Source: an uncultured Collinsella sp.
GTDB taxonomy: Bacteria; Actinomycetota; Coriobacteriia; Coriobacteriales; Coriobacteriaceae
Length of the DNA: 11,566 nt
NCBI GenBank assembly: GCA_900543505.1
Contig: UQSB01000057.1
Location: forward strand, 1 to 11,566
Reading direction: 5' to 3'
The position numbers and the translations under genes are program-made. This document shows, piece after piece, positions 5,978 through 11,566 of this stretch (positions are counted from its first letter, which is position 1; the number at the start of each line of letters is the position of its first letter). A model generated the notes under the pieces. The model had not been told where the DNA came from and searched no databases. It saw nothing but the letters and a program-made list of their open reading frames with translations.

Positions 5978-7441
5978 CTAGCGCACCCCCTTCAAAGGAC
6001 CCTCGACCAGCCAGGAACCGGCATCCTCCAACAGCACCTCGCTGGGGTCGCAGCCCAGCTCGCGCGCCAGGATTGCCACCACACGGCTCTGGCAAAACCC
6101 GCTTTGGCACCGACCCATGCCGGCACGGCAGCGGCGCTTGACGCCCTCGACCGAAACCGCGCCCGGCTGGCGTCGAATCGCGGCCACGATCTCGGCTTCG
6201 GGCACCGTCTCGCAGCGGCAGACAATCTGGCCCCAAGCGGGATCGGACTCAATGAGCTCCTCCTTGCGCGCCAGCGGTGCGCGGTCAAAGTCTTCCGGCG
6301 CGCGGCGAATTGGGTTCCAGTCTGCCCGCTCGTGCAGTTTCACGCCGGCATCGCGCAGGACCTGTTCCATTCGCTCGGCAATAGCCGGCGCGCTTGCCAC
6401 ACCCGGTGACTGAATGCCCGCTGCCTGGAATAGCCCCGGCATTACGGCCGACTGCCCAATAAAGAAGTCGTTCGTTCCCTGAATGACCGGACGCCCGCCG
6501 GCAAACGCGCGCACCACGCGGCGCGTGTCCAGGTCGGGCACCAGCTTGCGCGCGCCGGTCAGCAGCGCGTCCACATCGCTTGCATAGGTCTGCGTGTCGC
6601 CCGGCTCGCGCACGGCAGCCGTGGCGGTAATCACGGTGTTGCCGTGCACGGTGCTCGTGACAATAACGCCCTTGGACACCGGCGTGGGCACGGGATAGAG
6701 CGGCATGAGCGTGCGCGGCTCCTTGTCCAATACCACGATGTTTCCCTGGCGCCAGACCATCTGAAACTCCTCGGCGCCGGCCATATGCGAGATGTCCGCG
6801 GCACCGTTGCCCGCAGCGTTGATCAGGTAACGGCAACGCACGTCGCCGGCGGGCGTTGCCAGCGTAAAACGTGCAGCCCCGTCGGTTGCCTCGCTGCCAG
6901 CAACCTCAATCGCCTCCACCAGTGCGGAGCGCATAAACGTCACGCCGTTGGCGACGGCGTTCTCCAGCGCGGCGATGGCCACTTCAAATGGGTCAACGTA
7001 ACCGGTCGAAGGGCACCACAGCGCGCACGTCGCCTCGGCACTCGCGCGCGGCTCCAGCTCGTGGATGCGCTCGGGGCCGATAATCGACAGCTCGGGCACG
7101 CCGTTGGCAAGGCCATTCTGGCGCAGCTTCTCCAGGTGTGCGCGGTCTTCTTCGTTAAACCCCAGCACCATCGATCCGGTGCGGCGGAATAAAAAGCCCA
7201 GCTCCTGGGCCCAAGTGCCATACAGCTCGCAGCCACGGGCGTTGACCTGCGCCTTTACGGTGCCAGGGGCCGGATCGTAGCCGGCGTGCTCCAGACCGCC
7301 GTTGGCCTTCGATGCACCCAGTGCGATATCGTTGGCCGCCTCGACTACGCAAATGGACAGGTCAAACCGTGCGAGCTGCCGCGCAATGGCGCACCCGGTG
7401 ATGCCCGCGCCGACAATCGCGATATCAAACGTTTCTGCCAC
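5978..7441 (-). CDS. GlpA-like FAD-dependent dehydrogenase with C-terminal BFD-type [2Fe-2S] domain
   Basis: This 487-residue protein has a DAO-type FAD dehydrogenase domain (about 5-370) and a C-terminal bacterioferritin-associated-ferredoxin-like domain (about 405-455). The FAD motif is IAIVGAGITGCAIA (7-20). The BFD domain shows CRC (C408, C410), then GMGRCQSGFC (C445, C450), the expected CxC...CxxxxC cluster ligands. C438 is an additional cysteine where relatives usually have a non-cysteine residue. The family oxidises glycerol-3-phosphate or 2-hydroxyacids, and the substrate here is not resolvable. It is the first gene of a three-gene operon. The start is GTG, with GGAGG only 4 bases upstream, a short spacing. 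It is soluble as far as can be seen, with no membrane segment. No glycerol kinase or facilitator gene lies in the window, so linkage to glycerol use is by family only. Upstream lie a 15-bp palindrome and the 80-bp-period repeat array. Confidence 0.92.
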   Translation of the reverse strand: MAETFDIAIVGAGITGCAIARQLARFDLSICVVEAANDIALGASKANGGLEHAGYDPAPGTVKAQVNARGCELYGTWAQELGFLFRRTGSMVLGFNEEDRAHLEKLRQNGLANGVPELSIIGPERIHELEPRASAEATCALWCPSTGYVDPFEVAIAALENAVANGVTFMRSALVEAIEVAGSEATDGAARFTLATPAGDVRCRYLINAAGNGAADISHMAGAEEFQMVWRQGNIVVLDKEPRTLMPLYPVPTPVSKGVIVTSTVHGNTVITATAAVREPGDTQTYASDVDALLTGARKLVPDLDTRRVVRAFAGGRPVIQGTNDFFIGQSAVMPGLFQAAGIQSPGVASAPAIAERMEQVLRDAGVKLHERADWNPIRRAPEDFDRAPLARKEELIESDPAWGQIVCRCETVPEAEIVAAIRRQPGAVSVEGVKRRCRAGMGRCQSGFCQSRVVAILARELGCDPSEVLLEDAGSWLVEGPLKGVR

Positions 7442-7458
7442 GGTGCCTCCCAGACAAG

Positions 7459-7473
7459 TTGACAGGATGTCAA
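7459..7473. promoter_or_regulatory. 15-bp perfect palindrome TTGACA-GGA-TGTCAA, candidate operator
   Basis: TTGACA (7459-7464) and TGTCAA (7468-7473) are perfect inverted halves around a 3-base centre. The site is 18 bases upstream of the GTG start of the redox operon, where a repressor or mRNA-binding factor could act. A second small palindrome, AGACC-N7-GGTCT (7476-7492), adjoins it. I could not find a convincing -10 element on the - strand at proper spacing from the TTGACA on that strand. Confidence 0.35.
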
Positions 7474-7545
7474 TAAGACCATCCTACGGTCTGCACACCC
7501 CCAGCGCAGCGGCAATGCGGCGAACAGCCCTGCAACACCCGCCAA

Positions 7546-7591
7546 CGGCAGACGAGGGGAGACCCGGCTCGGATGTCGACCTCGTCTGCCG
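7546..7591. repeat. 12-bp perfect inverted repeat
   Basis: CGGCAGACGAGG (7546-7557) and CCTCGTCTGCCG (7580-7591) are perfect complements around a 22-base loop. It lies in the divergent intergenic region, 20 bp from the first unit of the palindrome array and about 105 bp upstream of the redox operon start. It is unrelated in sequence to the array arms. If the operon promoter lies to its right, this would be a leader hairpin. Confidence 0.5.
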
Positions 7592-7610
7592 ACAGCTACG
7601 GCAACCGTTC

Positions 7611-7827
7611 GTCTCGATCTGTAACAGTTAGCTGATGATTTGGGTTCTAGATGTTACAGATCAAGACAAACCTTCCGGCGGATTTTGAATGTCTCGATCT
7701 GTAACAGTAAGAGGGGTTTTGGGGCCCAAAATGTTACAGATCGAGATTGAAGTCGGGGAGGAACCCCTGTGTCTCGATCTGTAACACCTAGACCCGGATC
7801 CCGCTCCCACCTGTTACAGATTGAGAT
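7611..7827. repeat. Array of three 57-bp palindromic units with exact 80-bp period
   Basis: The units lie at 7611-7667, 7691-7747 and 7771-7827. Each starts with the identical 16-mer GTCTCGATCTGTAACA and ends with its inverse, TGTTACAGATCGAGAC, carrying 1-2 substitutions. Each has a 25-base variable loop, and units are separated by 23-base variable spacers. Unit starts are exactly 80 bp apart. Arm substitutions in units 2 and 3 become G-U pairs on the + strand; unit 1 has one C-A mismatch on + (G-U on -). Unit 1 read on the - strand and unit 3 share CTAGA-N-CC after the first arm, so the loops are diverged rather than random. The array sits between divergent genes, 170 bp from the redox operon GTG and 100 bp from the zinc-ribbon gene. 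No protein-coding sense is seen. The function is unknown: operator array, RNA hairpins or an amplified interspersed palindrome. Confidence 0.85.
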
Positions 7828-7926
7828 GTTTGTGTCCGCACCAGCCCCGCCCCTAGCCGTGGCCCCATATAAACAAACCCCGTGGTAAACTTGACCGGAC
7901 TGTTAATATTCCGAAAGGTACCCGTA

Positions 7927-8358
7927 ATGTCCAAGTACATCTCCGAGCTCATGTCGCCGCAGCTTATGGGCGTCGTCTATGCCTTCGTTGGCTTTATCAT
8001 CGCCCTGTATGTGCTGTCGGTCGTCTATGTGTTCATCGACGCTCGCCGCCGCGGCGCCAGCGCCTACGTGGCATGGGGCATCATCGCCCTCATCCCGTTT
8101 GTAGGCCTCATCGCCTACCTGGTCTTGCGCCCGCACTCCTACGCGTCCGACCGCGAGGAGCAGGAGCTGGACATGGCCCTGCGCGAGCGCCCGCTTGCCC
8201 AGTACGGCACCTGCCCGCAGTGCGGCGCGCCCATCGAGAAGGACTTCGTCGTCTGCCCGGTGTGCGATACCCAGGTTCGCAACGTATGCCCCAGCTGCCA
8301 TCGCCCGCTCGATGCGCACTGGAAGGTCTGCCCCTACTGCCGAACTCGCATCCAGTAA
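7927..8358 (+). CDS. Small membrane protein with C-terminal double zinc ribbon
   Basis: This 143-residue protein has two predicted transmembrane helices, about 12-37 (GVVYAFVGFIIALYVLSVVY) and 47-67 (YVAWGIIALIPFVGLIAYLVL), joined by a short RRRG-containing loop. The membrane part resembles the PLDc_N/cardiolipin-synthase N-terminal hairpin. The C-terminus carries four CxxC knuckles: C96/C99, C110/C113, C121/C124 and C135/C138, enough for two zinc ribbons on the cytoplasmic side (orientation inferred). The ATG at 7927 is chosen because GAAAGG lies 8 bases upstream; the frame is open to 7882 without support. A TGTTAATAT extended -10-like string at 7901-7909 is so near the Shine-Dalgarno that it is doubtful as a promoter. 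It is transcribed away from the redox operon and followed by a terminator-like hairpin. The function is unknown; such proteins may act as membrane-anchored scaffolds. Confidence 0.88.
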   Translation: MSKYISELMSPQLMGVVYAFVGFIIALYVLSVVYVFIDARRRGASAYVAWGIIALIPFVGLIAYLVLRPHSYASDREEQELDMALRERPLAQYGTCPQCGAPIEKDFVVCPVCDTQVRNVCPSCHRPLDAHWKVCPYCRTRIQ

Positions 8359-8454
8359 CGCATCCATCGCCGGGCCGGCCGCAAGCCACGGGCACGCCGC
8401 AAGCCGCGCGCGCCCCACACCCCGCCCCCACACGATGAAGCATGCGTAGAAAAT

Positions 8455-8485
8455 CGCCCGCCGTGCCATTAAGGTGCGGCGGGCG
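8455..8485 (+). terminator. GC-rich terminator-like hairpin between the zinc-ribbon gene and thrS
   Basis: CGCCCGCCG (8455-8463) pairs perfectly with CGGCGGGCG (8477-8485). The stem extends by four further base pairs, two of them wobbles, to a 5-base ATTAA loop. CTTGTAT follows on the + strand and GAAAAT precedes it, so the T-rich side is stronger on the - strand. It most likely ends the zinc-ribbon transcript and insulates the thrS promoter that begins right after it. The 96 bases before it (8359-8454) hold no gene, only a GCCGCAAGCC direct repeat (8378-8387, 8396-8405). Confidence 0.6.
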
Positions 8486-8486
8486 C

Positions 8487-8514
8487 TTGTATACCAAGGC
8501 AACCTGCCTATAAT
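8487..8514 (+). promoter_or_regulatory. thrS: Candidate sigma-70-type promoter of thrS
   Basis: A perfect -10 TATAAT (8509-8514) is preceded at 16 bases by TTGTAT (8487-8492), a weak -35. Transcription would begin near 8521, leaving a leader of about 64 bases. The leader is too short for a T-box and no T-box motif is seen. Confidence 0.6.
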
Positions 8515-8557
8515 GATGCAAGTCAAAAACGCCGAGCGCATCGCACGCACTTGCATC
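8515..8557 (+). promoter_or_regulatory. Inverted repeat spanning the thrS start of transcription
   Basis: GATGCAAGT (8515-8523) and ACTTGCATC (8549-8557) are perfect 9-bp complements with 25 bases between. The left arm straddles the predicted transcription start, so the pair could be a DNA operator or, if transcription starts a little earlier, a leader hairpin just upstream of the ribosome-binding site. Confidence 0.35.
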
Positions 8558-8584
8558 AGGCATCCGAGAGGAGAAAACATACCC

Positions 8585-10354
<1,770 letters not shown>

Positions 10355-10370
10355 AAATGCGTTCCCCTCA

Positions 10371-10400
10371 CAGCGGCCCGGGGCCGAACCCGGACCGCTG
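10371..10400 (+). terminator. Strong GC hairpin after thrS
   Basis: CAGCGGCCCGGG (10371-10382) pairs with CCCGGACCGCTG (10389-10400), 12 positions with one C-A mismatch, around a 6-base loop. It starts 16 bases after the thrS stop. Only a weak T content follows (TGTCCGATT), so the terminator call rests mainly on its position and stem strength. Confidence 0.5.
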
Positions 10401-10474
10401 TGTCCGATTCCGCAACGGGCGCTCCCGCATCCGGGCAGCGGAAAGATGGCGGGCATTTTCGGTGGTTCTGCACA

Positions 10475-10503
10475 TTGCCGGGACCGCCCGGACGGTATAC
10501 AAT
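10475..10503 (+). promoter_or_regulatory. lplA: Candidate sigma-70-type promoter of lplA
   Basis: TTGCCG (10475-10480) and TACAAT (10498-10503) are separated by 17 bases. An overlapping TATACA is also present. It lies about 40 bases upstream of the lplA start and downstream of the thrS hairpin, which fits independent transcription of lplA. Confidence 0.5.
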
Positions 10504-10542
10504 AAGAAAAAACATCCGGCACTTTTTGCAGAGGAGGCGGCT

Positions 10543-11541
10543 ATGAGTCAGGAGATTCACTATTTGGAGACCGGATCCCAGGACCCTTTTTACAATCTGG
10601 CGTTTGAAGAGACGGTACTCCGCAGCCGGCGGTCGGGGGAGTATCTGCTCCTGTGGCAGAACGACAACACCATCGTCATCGGGCAGAACCAGAACGCCGA
10701 GGGTGAGATCAACCGGGCCTTTGTGGAGGCCCATCAAATCCATGTGGTGCGCCGCACCACCGGCGGCGGTGCCGTGTACCATGATCTGGGCAACCTGAAT
10801 TACTCCTTCATCACCGACGTGGGAGACGCGGAGCGGCTGACCATGGAGCGGTTCACCCGTCCCATTGTGGAGGCCTTGCAGGGATTGGGCCTGCAGGCGG
10901 AGGCCTCCGGCCGCAATGACATCCTGGTGGAGGGGCGGAAGGTGTCCGGCACAGCCCAGCGGCTGCTCCGCGGGCGCTTCCTGTATCATGGGACACTGCT
11001 GTTCGACGCCAACCCCGGCATGGTGTCCGGGGCGCTGAATGTGGACCCGGCAAAGTTCGAGTCCAAGAGTGCAAAATCCGTGCGCAGTCGGATCGGCAAC
11101 ATCCGGGAGTTCCTGAAGACGGATATGGATATGCCCGCCTTCTGGAGTTATCTGAAGAAAACATTGGCCGGCAGCGGTCTGGTGGAGGATCACCTGACAG
11201 ATGAGGAACTGGCTGCTGTGGATGAGCTGAAGCGCACCAAGTACGACACCTGGGAGTGGAACTTCGGCCGTTCCCCCAAGTACAACCTGCGGAACAAGCG
11301 CCGCTGGGACGGCGGCACCCTGGAGCCCTGCGTGGAGGTGGACCAGGGGATCATCCGCCAGATCGTGTTCTACGGAGATTTTCTGGCTGTCAGCCCCATG
11401 GACGAGGTGACCGGCGCCCTGATGGGCACGCCATTCCGGCGGGAGGACGTGGGGGCGGTGCTGGACCGCTTCCCCCTTCGGGACTATTTCGGAACCATCA
11501 CCCGGGACCAGGTGCTGGATACAATATTTTATGTGGACTGA
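10543..11541 (+). CDS. lplA: Lipoate--protein ligase A
   Basis: This 332-residue cytoplasmic enzyme activates free lipoate with ATP and attaches it to a lysine of lipoyl domains or the glycine-cleavage H protein. The catalytic domain (about 1-245) shows RRTTGGGAVYHDLGNLNYSF (70-89) and GRNDILVEGRKVSGTAQR (123-140), with K133 as the expected lipoyl-AMP-binding lysine. A C-terminal accessory domain (about 250-332, beginning WEWNFGRSPKYNLRNKRRW) makes it a complete two-domain LplA. The ATG at 10543 has a strong GAGGAGG Shine-Dalgarno; the frame extends further upstream to 10357 without support and across the thrS hairpin. Codon use (14 of 28 arginines CGG by hand count) matches the 3' part of thrS and differs from the left part of the window, so it probably belongs to the second organism. 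No lipoate-dependent complex gene is in view. Confidence 0.95.
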   Translation: MSQEIHYLETGSQDPFYNLAFEETVLRSRRSGEYLLLWQNDNTIVIGQNQNAEGEINRAFVEAHQIHVVRRTTGGGAVYHDLGNLNYSFITDVGDAERLTMERFTRPIVEALQGLGLQAEASGRNDILVEGRKVSGTAQRLLRGRFLYHGTLLFDANPGMVSGALNVDPAKFESKSAKSVRSRIGNIREFLKTDMDMPAFWSYLKKTLAGSGLVEDHLTDEELAAVDELKRTKYDTWEWNFGRSPKYNLRNKRRWDGGTLEPCVEVDQGIIRQIVFYGDFLAVSPMDEVTGALMGTPFRREDVGAVLDRFPLRDYFGTITRDQVLDTIFYVD

Positions 11542-11566
11542 GACAGCGTCCGCAGAATCAAAAAGA

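Noticed and set aside
4889..6409. 506-codon + strand frame over the redox operon
   Set aside because: It is antisense shadow of two recognised flavoproteins, rich in S, R, P and T with no domain and no ribosome-binding site.
7611..7827. CRISPR array
   Set aside because: The repeats alternate in orientation as inverted arms, there are only three units, the loops show traces of common ancestry, and no cas gene is present.
7901..7909. Extended -10 promoter TGTTAATAT for the zinc-ribbon gene
   Set aside because: Transcription would start inside the Shine-Dalgarno sequence at 7913-7918, and no -35 is found at proper spacing.
8521..8584. T-box riboswitch upstream of thrS
   Set aside because: The leader is only about 64 bases and lacks the conserved T-box sequence and an antiterminator fold.

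Overview
The window looks like a metagenome-derived or recombinant contig with two compositional parts. Bases 1 to about 9,400 resemble a high-GC gut actinobacterium of the Coriobacteriia, most likely Collinsella. This is inferred from protein character, the valS-folC pair, and an arginine codon choice dominated by CGC/CGT. From about 9,410 to the end the codon choice changes: CGG becomes the commonest arginine codon and GAA and GGG appear more often. That part looks like a Clostridia/Oscillospiraceae genome. The switch falls inside a conserved stretch of thrS and keeps the reading frame, so the encoded ThrRS is a hybrid. An assembly chimera is the simplest explanation; homologous recombination is the alternative.

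Layout: (1) 1-2660, + strand: the 3' end of valS, a 246-bp gap holding a strong nested palindrome, then folC. (2) 2661-3007: a convergent gap with four separate inverted-repeat elements. (3) 3008-4096, - strand: an M24 aminopeptidase (Xaa-Pro type). (4) 4097-7441, - strand: a short repeat-rich gap, then a tight three-gene redox operon transcribed right to left. Its genes are a GlpA-like FAD dehydrogenase with a C-terminal BFD-type [2Fe-2S] domain, a pyridine-nucleotide-disulfide-type FAD oxidoreductase, and a small DUF1667 cysteine protein. (5) 7442-7926: a divergent intergenic region carrying three 57-bp palindromic units spaced exactly 80 bp apart, plus other inverted repeats. (6) 7927-8358, + strand: a small membrane protein with a double zinc ribbon. 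(7) 8585-10354, + strand: thrS without a TGS domain, hybrid at about 9365-9410. (8) 10543-11541, + strand: lplA, entirely in the second compositional part.

Functionally, the left part is housekeeping (tRNA charging, folate polyglutamylation, proline-peptide turnover) around a flavin/Fe-S electron-transfer operon. That operon probably oxidises glycerol-3-phosphate or a related 2-hydroxyacid and passes electrons from the GlpA-like subunit through the BFD domain to the partner flavoprotein. The most unusual native DNA is the 80-bp-period palindrome array upstream of this operon, together with several unrelated hairpin elements concentrated at gene 3' ends.
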